35,199 nt of DNA from a bacterium (lineage in GTDB: Bacteria > UBP15 > UBA6099 > JAJRTR01), in assembly GCA_024278215.1 (NCBI GenBank), contig JAJRTR010000067.1:1-35199 (forward strand). Direction: 5' to 3'. Shown piece after piece: positions 17,914-25,040 of this stretch. Position numbers and translations under genes: made by a program. How positions within the stretch are numbered: position 1 is the stretch's first letter; each line of letters opens with the position of its first letter. The notes under the pieces are model-generated. The model was given only the letters and a program-made list of their open reading frames with translations. It ran no database searches and was not told the DNA's origin.

Positions 17914-17926
17914 CGGGTTGAACCCG
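17914..17926 (-). promoter_or_regulatory. Hairpin between the last precursor and the next radical SAM gene
   Basis: A perfect inverted repeat with 6-bp arms CGGGTT/AACCCG and a 1-nt centre lies between the precursor stop (18015) and the radical SAM start (17878). On the minus strand no T-run follows, so it is not a standard terminator. It may be an RNA processing or attenuation point that lets precursors be made in excess of enzymes. With only one base between the arms it may equally be a DNA palindrome. Confidence 0.35.
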
Positions 17927-18014
17927 TTGTTATTTTTGAAACAGTAAATTATAGTTGCATTCTCCCTGTTTTCCATCGATGGAAATGATATTGCCGAACC
18001 AGGTGGAAAAGATG

Positions 18015-18839
18015 TTACCACGATGAATGCGAGCCGTGCGAACCGTGGCTGTTCGCGCTGCTGTGCGAGTTGGCGGCAGCAATGCTGGCGTGAGTATTCG
18101 CAGAGCCGGTGTTGGCGTGTGTGCTAAGGTTCGTGTGCCTGTTTATTGCGTTAGTGCTGGCGTGTGTCGCATAGTTCCTGTGATTATTTATAGCATTGGC
18201 ATTGCCGTGAGTATTGACATTGGTGCTGGCATGGGTGGCGCTTACATTGTTGTGAACACTTGTGCCCGCCGTGTTGACGTGATTGCCGGTAGTCGCGCTT
18301 CCGTGTGCTGTCCATGCGGAGTGTTTGCCTTGCGAGGCGCTGTTGTGCATATTGCCTTTTGTGACCCCGCCGCTCGAGTGTACGGCGGCCGCATTGATCG
18401 CCGGTTTGCTGGAGTGCTTATTTATAGCAGATGTGGCGATATTTTTATTGTAGCTGTTATGGGCGTTTACGGCTGCGGTGCTTGTGTGCGCGCCTGAGCT
18501 TGAGTGCACACTGTTTGCGACCTGGCTGGCGTGCGTGTTTGCGTTGGAATGCTGGGCAATAGCGGCGACACTCGTGTGCCCCGACTGGGCGGCCCTGTTT
18601 GTGTGGGCATTATAACTGACGTGCATACTTTCGTGTGCCGACCTTGCGACCTGCGGGTCGATAAGAATTCCCAGCGCGACGAAAACCATGGCACCGGTCA
18701 CAACATTTTTCGATGTGATCTTCGCCTCTTCTTTTGTGAAATAGCACAGTGCATCTTCAACTATTCCCGGCAGTTTCCTTTTTGGGGACTGTAATCCCGC
18801 CGTGCCGGTCTGCGCTGTTCCTTTCATTCTCTTTTTCAT
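18015..18839 (-). CDS. hxsA: His-Xaa-Ser repeat precursor protein, copy 3 (HxsA-like, 274 aa)
   Basis: This is the third of three tandem HxsA-like precursors. The leader (about residues 1-60) has a basic start, then KLPGIVEDALCYFTKEEAK and a hydrophobic stretch ending ILIDPQ. The rest is almost entirely His-x-[Ser/Thr/Asn] units spaced 6 or 9 residues apart, rich in Ser, Asn and Ala. The repeats break at a central motif TKGNMHNSASQGKH followed by SAWTAH (160-179). They end at HGSHGSHSSW. The ATG at 18839 was preferred to GTG 18848 because AGGTGG sits 8 nt before it and it matches the other copies. By analogy with the predicted Hxs system, the repeats would be modified by radical SAM enzymes and the leader recognised by them. 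The product and its activity are unknown. Confidence 0.85.
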   Translation of the reverse strand: MKKRMKGTAQTGTAGLQSPKRKLPGIVEDALCYFTKEEAKITSKNVVTGAMVFVALGILIDPQVARSAHESMHVSYNAHTNRAAQSGHTSVAAIAQHSNANTHASQVANSVHSSSGAHTSTAAVNAHNSYNKNIATSAINKHSSKPAINAAAVHSSGGVTKGNMHNSASQGKHSAWTAHGSATTGNHVNTAGTSVHNNVSATHASTNVNTHGNANAINNHRNYATHASTNAINRHTNLSTHANTGSANTHASIAAANSHSSANSHGSHGSHSSW

Positions 18840-18866
18840 CTCGCCCACCTTTTAATAAATTTACCT

Positions 18867-18987
18867 GCCGGGACTGTCCTGACCCGGCAAAGCCGGAATC
18901 CAACAGGCCGCATTTTCGTGCCCAAACAAATGCGGTTTGAGCACGGCACACAGAGTTTCATCGTTTCCAAGGTCTACCTCGGAAACG
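18867..18987 (-). promoter_or_regulatory. Highly structured leader upstream of precursor copy 3
   Basis: The 255-nt gap before ATG 18839 contains stacked, partly exclusive hairpins. GCCGGG (18867-18872) can pair with CCCGGC (18883-18888), or CCGGC (18884-18888) with GCCGG (18892-18896). CCGCATTT (18908-18915) can pair with AAATGCGG (18928-18935), or CGTGCCCAAAC (18917-18927) with GTTTGAGCACG (18935-18945, one mismatch). CGTTTCC (18962-18968) pairs with GGAAACG (18981-18987) around AGGT/ACCT. Alternative pairings are typical of attenuators or cis-regulatory RNAs. I recognise no known riboswitch class. Confidence 0.45.
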
Positions 18988-19094
18988 CCTGTAACTGGCA
19001 GCTCCAGCTTTCACCGATCTCTTTTCAGCATTTCTTTACCATCCTGCGTAGAATTTCAGTCGTAAGATACTATACGTCAATTATTATCAATATG

Positions 19095-19928
19095 TTACCA
19101 TGAAGCGTGAGAAGCATGTGAGAAATGCTTGTTAGAACTTACATGATTGTTGATCGCTGTGATATTCGAGTGTGTGTTAACGGCGGCTCTGTTCCCATGT
19201 GAATTGGAGTTGGCATGGGAGTTTATGGCGCCGGTATTGGAATGTCTGTTCACACTGGCATGGTCTGCGGCGGCGACGGTGCTCGCATGGGCGGAAGATG
19301 AAGCGTGATCGGATACGGCGGGGATACTGGTATGTGTGTTTGTACCCGCGGCATTCACATGTGATGTGAGGCTCGAATTGTCGTGAGCAGTCCACGCGGT
19401 GTGTTTGCCCTGCGAGGCGCTGTTGTGCATGTTGCCTTTTGTCAGGCTGTTGTTCGAGTGAACAGCCGCGGCGCTTGTGTGTCCCGAACTGGAGTGTACG
19501 GACCTTACCGGATAGCTTGTAGCGTTGTTGAGGCTTGAATGGTTGTTCAGGGCGGCGGAACTGGTGTGGTCGCTGGCACTGACGTGAGAGTTGATCGCGT
19601 TCGAACTGCGGTGGCTGGTGTCACTAAGATGTTTGTTCACGGCTATCACGCTCGAATGAGTGCTTCTTGCTGCCTGGCTTCCGTGGCTGACGATGTTGGA
19701 ATGGATGTTTGTATGCCAGCCTGCGGCCGGGTCGCTCGCCAGTCCGATGTCCACCACCGCAAGCGTTCCTGTAAGGATGCTCTTCGAGCTGATTTTGGCT
19801 TCTTCATTCTTGAAGTAACCAAGCACATCTTCTTTGATGGAGGGAAGCAATTTACCAGCGCCGGGCTTGAGTTTGCTGTCAGGCGAAATGTTGCCATCCC
19901 TGCCTGTCTTTTTCCTTTTATCCGCCAT
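19095..19928 (-). CDS. hxsA: His-Xaa-Ser repeat precursor protein, copy 2 (HxsA-like, 277 aa)
   Basis: This is the middle HxsA-like precursor. The leader has KLLPSIKEDVLGYFKNEEAK, then ISSKSILTGTLAVVDIGLASDPA, a hydrophobic segment that could span or insert in a membrane or serve as an export signal. The repeat region from about residue 75 has His-x-Ser/Asn units at 9- and 6-residue steps, for example HGS-x6-HSS-x6-HLS-x3-HRS-x6-HVS-x3-HTS. The central motif TKGNMHNSASQGKH followed by TAWTAH starts at residue 163. The C terminus is HFSHASHASW. ATG 19928 has a strong GGAGG site. The leader, the central motif and the tail are what the three copies share best, and the repeats themselves drift. 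Known HxsA proteins are paired with HxsB/C/D, and an HxsB-like gene lies upstream here. Confidence 0.88.
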   Translation of the reverse strand: MADKRKKTGRDGNISPDSKLKPGAGKLLPSIKEDVLGYFKNEEAKISSKSILTGTLAVVDIGLASDPAAGWHTNIHSNIVSHGSQAARSTHSSVIAVNKHLSDTSHRSSNAINSHVSASDHTSSAALNNHSSLNNATSYPVRSVHSSSGHTSAAAVHSNNSLTKGNMHNSASQGKHTAWTAHDNSSLTSHVNAAGTNTHTSIPAVSDHASSSAHASTVAAADHASVNRHSNTGAINSHANSNSHGNRAAVNTHSNITAINNHVSSNKHFSHASHASW

Positions 19929-19973
19929 TTCTATCGCCTCCGGACATCAACTTGTGTTTTGCGTTCTTTAATG

Positions 19974-19987
19974 GAGCCAATTGGCTC
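19974..19987. promoter_or_regulatory. Perfect 14-bp palindrome upstream of precursor copy 2
   Basis: GAGCCAA (19974-19980) meets its exact complement TTGGCTC (19981-19987) with no spacer, 46 bp before ATG 19928. A spacerless palindrome is more like a protein operator than an RNA hairpin. It may therefore mark a separate control point for this precursor. No regulator gene is seen nearby. Confidence 0.35.
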
Positions 19988-20071
19988 AATGATCCGTTCA
20001 ATTCAGGTTACACATCTTGCTTTGTTGCTTTTAAATCTTTGTTGTTTTAAAATCACTGTATTCCCTTATCA

Positions 20072-20893
20072 TTACCATGAAGCGTGCGAGCTGTGTGAAG
20101 AATGCGCATTGGAATTCGAATGAGCGTTCACAGCAGTGATGCTCGAGTGGGCACTGACACCGGTTCCGCTTGTATGACTGTTAAGGCTGTAGTGGTTATT
20201 GATCGCATTCCTGCTGGCATGTCTGCTCGAATTCGAGTGTGCCGCCGCGGCTGAAGCGTTCGAGTGTGTGCTGTAGTTTGTGTGTGCATTTGTAGGCGAC
20301 ATGCTTGTGTGCCTGCTGGATGCGGCCCTGCTGGCATGTGTTGTGGGGGCTGTGTTGCTGTGGTCCGTCCAGGCGGAGTGCGTGCCCTGTGAGGCGCTGT
20401 TGTGCATGTTGCCTTTTGTGAGTGCGCTGTTGGAGTGTGTGTCGACAACGGTGTTTGTGGCTGCCGTACTTGCATGGCTGTTGGAGTTCATGTTCGAATG
20501 ATTGTTGATGCTGTTATGTACATTCACACTGCCTTTGCTGGAATGATCGCTGACAACATTGCTGTGTCTGGACGATGCTGCCATGCTGCCGTGCGAACTT
20601 ATGTTTGTGTGCCTGTTGACGGCGGAAACATTGGAGTGCGAACTGGACCCCGCCTGGTTGATATGCTGAACAACACTGGAATGAGCGCTGGTGTGAATAG
20701 ACGACGCGGGGTCGGAGAGCAGACCGATGGCGGCAATCGCCAGTGTGCCGGTGAGAATGTTTTTGGGCGATATCTTTGCTTCTTCATTGGTGAAATATTC
20801 GAGCACGTCATCCTTCACCGAGGGCAGTATCGTTTTGACACCCTGTTTGACTGAAGCGCTACCGTATACTTCGTTGCGTTTTTTTTCGCTCAT
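20072..20893 (-). CDS. hxsA: His-Xaa-Ser repeat precursor protein, copy 1 (HxsA-like, 273 aa)
   Basis: This is the first precursor after the HxsB-like gene (97-nt gap). The leader has TILPSVKDDVLEYFTNEEAK, then ISPKNILTGTLAIAAIGLLSDPA, nearly the same as copy 2. The repeats follow with His-x-Ser/Asn/Thr units 6 or 9 residues apart, for example HAS-x6-HYS-x3-HTS-x6-HSS-x6-HSN near the C terminus. The central motif TKGNMHNSASQGTH followed by SAWTDH starts at residue 159, and the tail is HSSHSSHASW. ATG 20893 has AAAGGTG upstream. Composition is extreme: mostly Ser, His, Asn, Ala and Thr. Cysteine is lacking, so thioether chemistry like that of sactipeptides is unlikely. Modification at His, Ser or Asn would fit better (inference). 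Confidence 0.88.
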   Translation of the reverse strand: MSEKKRNEVYGSASVKQGVKTILPSVKDDVLEYFTNEEAKISPKNILTGTLAIAAIGLLSDPASSIHTSAHSSVVQHINQAGSSSHSNVSAVNRHTNISSHGSMAASSRHSNVVSDHSSKGSVNVHNSINNHSNMNSNSHASTAATNTVVDTHSNSALTKGNMHNSASQGTHSAWTDHSNTAPTTHASRAASSRHTSMSPTNAHTNYSTHSNASAAAAHSNSSRHASRNAINNHYSLNSHTSGTGVSAHSSITAVNAHSNSNAHSSHSSHASW

Positions 20894-20990
20894 GACACAC
20901 CTTTTTTTACTTTTCCCTTTGCTGCATCAAAGGTCTTTTAAGTTAACAACATAACGGTCGTGTTGTCTTGCCGACATCAGTTATCCGTGC

Positions 20991-22535
20991 TTAATTGCTT
21001 TTCTCGCATTCGCATTCTTTTTCTTCCGGAACATTGTCTCGTTCACTCCCGTTATCCGGGATCACTGCATTGTCGTCCTGCACTCTTTTGCCGACATAGT
21101 CTTCGATCCACTTAAGGAATACGGCACTGTTTTCCGGGATGAGGAGTCGCTCGAACAGGATATCCATAATACCTTCGTTTATTTTGTGCCTTCTTGTAGT
21201 GAAAACATTTGGGGACAACTCACCGCTCTCGTGATAATTCTGCACGGGACATATACCGCAATAAGGTTTATAGACGCACATCGAGCAACCGGGTGTCGAT
21301 TCTATAGTCGAAGCAAGGCATACGGCTTTAGTCGCCTTGTGCATGATCAGGTCGGTGTATGTGGACTCGCCGCAAGTGCCTATCTTGAATGTATCGTCGC
21401 CAAGGTGCCCGAGCATTCGGGCTTCGTCACATGTATACACGTCTCCGTTGTAGTTGTATGCAAGCTGTCCGAGTGCCGCGCCGCACGGAGACTTTAAATC
21501 CACATAACCAGGTTCGTGGCCTGCGATAGCCTTGCTGAGTATGTATATCGCAAATGTCTCCGTGAAGTATGTGCCGCCGTGGTTGATCTCCAGCACATAA
21601 TCAATTATCTCTGCATAAAATTCGAGAAATTCATCTGTGGTTATTCCTATTTTCTCCCAGTTTTTCTGAGCTACGCCCAGCGTGGTGGGGGGCCGCACGA
21701 ATATGGAATTCGACCCAAGCGAACGATATTCGTCTACAATCTCCCTTGCATAAGGCAGTGAATGTTTTGTAACGGTTCCTATCAGCGCCGGGAGTCTCTC
21801 GAGTCCTTCGTTCACATAGCGGTCAAACACTTTTCTGTAGTTTTTAACTACAAGCGCATGATTATCGCCGCGGTTTTTGTTGTGTACGTAGTCCGGTCCG
21901 TCGAGCGACATGCACATCACAACTTCGTTCTCGACAAGGAAATCAAGTTTCTCGTCATCTATCAGGGTGTGGTTTGATACTATGTTGAAACTTATCGACC
22001 TGTTTTTTACTTTATTAACTTCTTTCGCGTATTTGATTATGTGTTTGACAACTTCCCAGTTGAGCAGCGGTTCGCCGCCCTGGAACTCTATGCTGAGAAC
22101 TTCCGAAGGCGCCTGGAAGATCGTGTCCACCACCTTCTCGGCGGTTTCTATCGACATGTCTGTGCCGTGTGTGCTGCCCGGCACAGAATTCGCCTGGCAG
22201 TAAAGACATTTCAGATTGCATCTCAGCGTGGCGATTATGATATGCAGATTGGTAATGTGGGCGGGGTCCCTGAATCGTTTCAGCGCCTTATCCACCACAC
22301 CCGCTCTTGTTTCCTTCGTGAAGATCATATTGTGTTTCTGGAAATCTTCCATCAGCCGGCGATTACCGTAGGGGAGCCCGTTTTCGACAAGGTCTTTGAA
22401 ATCCGGCTCTTCGAGAAATAAGTAATTGCCGTATTCATTAACTATCAGAACATAGCCGCCTATTTTCCTGAAGCTGAAAGGCACCATTTTCTCAAAGTGC
22501 TTTTGTTTAACTTTTTTAATTGCGATGCCGTTCAT
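20991..22535 (-). CDS. hxsB: HxsB-like radical SAM/SPASM peptide maturase (514 aa)
   Basis: The N terminus (about 1-70, with FSFRKIGGYVLIVNEYGNYLFL) resembles the PqqD/RRE-like start typical of HxsB proteins. The radical SAM domain has C106-x3-C110-x2-C113 (CNLKCLYC), then IEFQGGEPLLNW. The SPASM region includes CGAALGQ, YTCDEARML, CSMCVYKPYC and CPVQNYHESG, expected to hold auxiliary Fe-S clusters. The Cys-rich acidic tail (ECECEKSN) is unusual. HxsB enzymes are predicted to modify His-Xaa-Ser repeat proteins, and three such proteins follow immediately downstream. Its ATG overlaps the stop of the 67-aa gene by one base (TAATG), so they are translationally coupled. I am confident it is a radical SAM/SPASM maturase and fairly confident it is HxsB-like. 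Confidence 0.85.
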   Translation of the reverse strand: MNGIAIKKVKQKHFEKMVPFSFRKIGGYVLIVNEYGNYLFLEEPDFKDLVENGLPYGNRRLMEDFQKHNMIFTKETRAGVVDKALKRFRDPAHITNLHIIIATLRCNLKCLYCQANSVPGSTHGTDMSIETAEKVVDTIFQAPSEVLSIEFQGGEPLLNWEVVKHIIKYAKEVNKVKNRSISFNIVSNHTLIDDEKLDFLVENEVVMCMSLDGPDYVHNKNRGDNHALVVKNYRKVFDRYVNEGLERLPALIGTVTKHSLPYAREIVDEYRSLGSNSIFVRPPTTLGVAQKNWEKIGITTDEFLEFYAEIIDYVLEINHGGTYFTETFAIYILSKAIAGHEPGYVDLKSPCGAALGQLAYNYNGDVYTCDEARMLGHLGDDTFKIGTCGESTYTDLIMHKATKAVCLASTIESTPGCSMCVYKPYCGICPVQNYHESGELSPNVFTTRRHKINEGIMDILFERLLIPENSAVFLKWIEDYVGKRVQDDNAVIPDNGSERDNVPEEKECECEKSN

Positions 22536-22738
22536 TACTTTCCGCCCATCTTGTATATCACGTAATTGCAGAATTCATCTATGAAATTTTCATGATCGGA
22601 ATAATCAATATTTTCGACGCTTACGTCAATTTTTCGCCCGGTGTCCGAAATAGTGAAATCAGCGAAACCGCCGTAATCTTTTACTGCTTCTTTTACAGCG
22701 CTCAATTTGTAAATCCTTTTGTCAAAATCAACTTTCAA
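22535..22738 (-). CDS. HxsD-like mini-protein (67 aa)
   Basis: This small acidic protein starts at TTG 22738, with GGAG 6 nt upstream, and overlaps the end of the 190-aa HxsD-like gene by 11 nt. It reads DFDKRIYKLSAVKEAV, then a beta-strand pair (FADFTISDTGRKIDVSVEN), then FIDEFCNYVIYKM. That order (Y-x-L start, strands, then an EFxNYxL-like helix) mirrors the HxsD fold at less than half the length of its neighbour. It is probably a second HxsD-type partner for the HxsB enzyme. The similarity is by pattern only, so it could also be an unrelated peptide-binding protein. Confidence 0.65.
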   Translation of the reverse strand: MKVDFDKRIYKLSAVKEAVKDYGGFADFTISDTGRKIDVSVENIDYSDHENFIDEFCNYVIYKMGGK

Positions 22739-23300
22739 CGACTTCTCCGTTCAATGTCGGTATCACCAGCCCCTTTTTCGCCTGATCCTCGATTTGTTGC
22801 CGGGGGTCAAGTATATTGTCGGGCTGTCCGTATTTTTCTTCCCAGGGCGTCGCGATGCCGAGCGGATCGTCTTCGTAGTCGAACGATTCTTCCTCTTCCT
22901 CGATATCGGCAAGAAGTTTTTCCATTTTGTCGTTGAGTTTGAATACCTCCGCCCTGCTCTCCGTGTCCAGTTCCGTCTGCAAGTTGTCCGAAGCTAGGGA
23001 TATGCGTTCCGGGTTGAACACGATGTGAAATATCTGGTCCCTGACTCTTGATGTGCCTTTTAATATCTTCAATTTCACCGAGTAGTCCAACGCTTCATCC
23101 CGGAACTCACTTTCCAGATTGTCTATGGTTTCTCCGTCTTTTGGTTTAAGCTGCACAATAATTTTTCTGGCGTCGCTTTCGTCGTAATCAACACGCACAT
23201 AGCATTTCGCCAGGAATTTGTGGCATGCGCCCAATATGGCTTCCGCTGGAAACAACTTCGTGCTGAAGTGCATTTCCACACCGTTACCGCCGTTCTTCAT
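22728..23300 (-). CDS. hxsD: HxsD-like protein with extended C terminus (190 aa)
   Basis: This is the first gene of the operon. The N-terminal ~110 residues match what I recall of HxsD: FSTKLFPAEAILGACHKFLAKCYVRVDYD, strands with IIVQLKPK, then EFRDEALDYSVKLKILKGTSRVRDQIFHIVF. The last part corresponds to the family's LLNDYxLRE-type motif. The remaining ~80 residues are an acidic, probably disordered extension (DIEEEEESFDYEDDP), which HxsD proteins usually lack. ATG 23300 has GGGAGGG upstream, and the predicted promoter is about 130 bp upstream. HxsD is a non-enzymatic partner of HxsB/HxsC, possibly aiding substrate recognition. Family assignment is by motif, without a search. Confidence 0.72.
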   Translation of the reverse strand: MKNGGNGVEMHFSTKLFPAEAILGACHKFLAKCYVRVDYDESDARKIIVQLKPKDGETIDNLESEFRDEALDYSVKLKILKGTSRVRDQIFHIVFNPERISLASDNLQTELDTESRAEVFKLNDKMEKLLADIEEEEESFDYEDDPLGIATPWEEKYGQPDNILDPRQQIEDQAKKGLVIPTLNGEVVES

Positions 23301-23431
23301 TTTTTGCCGGCCCTCCCAGGATTCCTCAACACTTTATCAAAGCCTGTTGAAGCGATCATTCTGAAAAATAAATATTTCCATCTCCGAGCGATGTGATTAT
23401 ATATATAAATGGTTATATAACTCTTCGATCT

Positions 23432-23460
23432 ATTATAGTACAGAACATGAAAATTCACAA
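23432..23460 (-). promoter_or_regulatory. Candidate sigma70 promoter of the His-Xaa-Ser operon
   Basis: On the minus strand, TTGTGA (23460-23455) and TATAAT (23437-23432) are separated by exactly 17 bp. Transcription would start near 23425 and leave a leader of about 125 nt before ATG 23300. It is the best-scoring promoter by eye in the 289-bp divergent gap between 23300 and 23590. Confidence 0.5.
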
Positions 23461-23589
23461 TCTTTCACTGAAGCTTATCGGTTATTCATGCTTTCCATGT
23501 GAAAACAAGCCGCATATTTATTCGAAATCACATTATTGTTATAGTATATCATGTATTGCAGAATATCAGATAGCGGGAAAAGTTCTGAA

Positions 23590-24888
23590 ATGAAGAAAAC
23601 TCATATCGTCTGCCTGCTTGGGCTGTCGAAACTTGACATTTATCATAAGGATACCTATTGCTACGGACTCGATAGAATCGCGGCGCATTCGCTCAAAAAA
23701 GGCCTGAATGCAAGAATACACAAATTAAACAGATATGTGGCAGGAGACATAACAGATGATTTGAAGCAGGTGGTTGAAATATATCCCGACGTACTGGCCT
23801 TATCGGCGTATTTGTGGAATGTGGAAAGAGTCGATTACCTTATATCCAGGACCAGGGAACTGCTCACGGAAACGCTGGTGGTGGTCGGCGGTCCGAGCGC
23901 GGGAAGGTACAGGCAGTTTGCTCCGGAATCGAAAAGCCCCCACTACGTAATTATCGGCGAGGGCGAAAAAGTATTCTTCGATCTTGTTGATTCATACCTG
24001 AACGGCAGGAAAAGATGTTATATCGCGCCGATATTAGAAAAAGAGGAGCTTGTATCATGCCGGGAACCTGTGATTATTGAAGATGCGCCGCCTGTCGCGA
24101 ATCTGGACGAACTGGGGTCGCCGTATACGATGAACCTTGGAATGCCGCCCGGTGACCGCCTGTATATCGAGACAAGCAGGGGATGTCCCCACAGGTGCTC
24201 TTTCTGCATTATGGGAATGTGCCGGGCGCCCCTTAGATTTTTCAGTATGGATTTTCTCAGGGAAGAATTACTCTGGGCAAAAAGCAACGGGAAAACCGAT
24301 GTCGATATTTGCGATGCGGCAATCAATTATAATTCGGAACATGCGGCGGGCTTTTTCAGAACGGCGGAAAGTATTGATCCTGAAGGTCAACTGAGTTTCA
24401 CTTTCGCAGTTCATGCGGATTATATAACGCCGGATCAGATCAGTGAGATGTCGCGTGTGAATGTTTTGCAGGCATCGGTAGGACTGAATTCATTAACACC
24501 CGGGACATTCAAGACAGTTGGGCGCAGAGTGGACAGAGTAAAGTTTGCAAGAAAAATCGATATGCTGAATACGGTCACAAGGCCCTCTGTTTCAGTTATA
24601 ATGGGGCTTCCGGGCGATACTGTGGAAGGATTTCGTGAGACGCTGGAATTCTGTGCGGAGTTGGATGCCGATATAAATATTTTTGAGCTCAAGGTTTTTC
24701 ACGATACCGGCTACTACAGGGATATCGAGAGATATAAGATTGTGTTTGATGAGGGCAACAGCATGAATGTTGTGTCGACGTTCAGCTACACGGAATCCGA
24801 TCTTGAAGAGATGCGGGCGGCGGCGGCGGAGTACGCCAGGAGGTTCGACAGGTTCAGTGCAGGCGATGTCGAACAAGTATGGAAATGA
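23590..24888 (+). CDS. Cobalamin-type (B12-binding-like) radical SAM protein
   Basis: This 432-aa class B radical SAM enzyme has an N-terminal cobalamin-binding-like Rossmann domain (about 1-150, VVVGGPSAGRY and IIGEGEKVFFDL). The radical SAM domain has C199-x3-C203-x2-C206 (CPHRCSFC) preceded by IETSRG. SVIMGLPGDT and a C-terminal helical part follow. The start was set at ATG 23590; the frame is open to 23551, but that extension adds nothing conserved. No DxHxxG motif is present, as in many members that still bind cobalamin. It is divergent from the His-Xaa-Ser operon, and a 289-bp gap with promoters separates them. It may belong to the same functional island, but nothing links it directly. 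Confidence 0.85.
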   Translation: MKKTHIVCLLGLSKLDIYHKDTYCYGLDRIAAHSLKKGLNARIHKLNRYVAGDITDDLKQVVEIYPDVLALSAYLWNVERVDYLISRTRELLTETLVVVGGPSAGRYRQFAPESKSPHYVIIGEGEKVFFDLVDSYLNGRKRCYIAPILEKEELVSCREPVIIEDAPPVANLDELGSPYTMNLGMPPGDRLYIETSRGCPHRCSFCIMGMCRAPLRFFSMDFLREELLWAKSNGKTDVDICDAAINYNSEHAAGFFRTAESIDPEGQLSFTFAVHADYITPDQISEMSRVNVLQASVGLNSLTPGTFKTVGRRVDRVKFARKIDMLNTVTRPSVSVIMGLPGDTVEGFRETLEFCAELDADINIFELKVFHDTGYYRDIERYKIVFDEGNSMNVVSTFSYTESDLEEMRAAAAEYARRFDRFSAGDVEQVWK

Positions 24889-24909
24889 TTGTATGTCAAA
24901 CGGCGCTAT

Positions 24910-25029
24910 CCCGCATATTTCACCAGATATGGGCTGGAATCGTGAGAATGGATGTTATCTGCAAGGTACGCATTTTTCAGATTCGCACCTGACCAGATAT
25001 GGGCTGGAATCGTGAGAATGGATGTTATC
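24910..25029 (+). repeat. 38-bp direct repeat, two copies 70 bp apart
   Basis: Positions 24922-24959 and 24992-25029 are identical over 38 bp (from ACCAGATATGGGCTGGAATC onward). The first copy is preceded by CCCGCATATTTC, which also occurs in the related unit at 29421 and in inverted form at 29071. It lies in the gap between two convergent genes. It is part of a dispersed intergenic repeat family that ends in the hairpin listed at 25041. Confidence 0.8.
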
Positions 25030-25040
25030 GCGATTCCTCA

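Noticed and set aside
18027-20854. Plus-strand Val/Cys-rich open frames across the repeat region
   Set aside because: They are antisense to the three His-x-Ser precursors, which have proper ribosome sites, shared leaders and shared tails.
18015-20893. CRISPR-like array
   Set aside because: The repeats are degenerate codon-level repeats of coding sequence with 18- and 27-nt steps. There are no constant repeats with unique spacers and no cas genes.
20894-20990. Hairpin ACAACA/TGTTGT between hxsB-like gene and first precursor
   Set aside because: The stem is short and AT-rich with a loop of about 9 nt; too weak to call.
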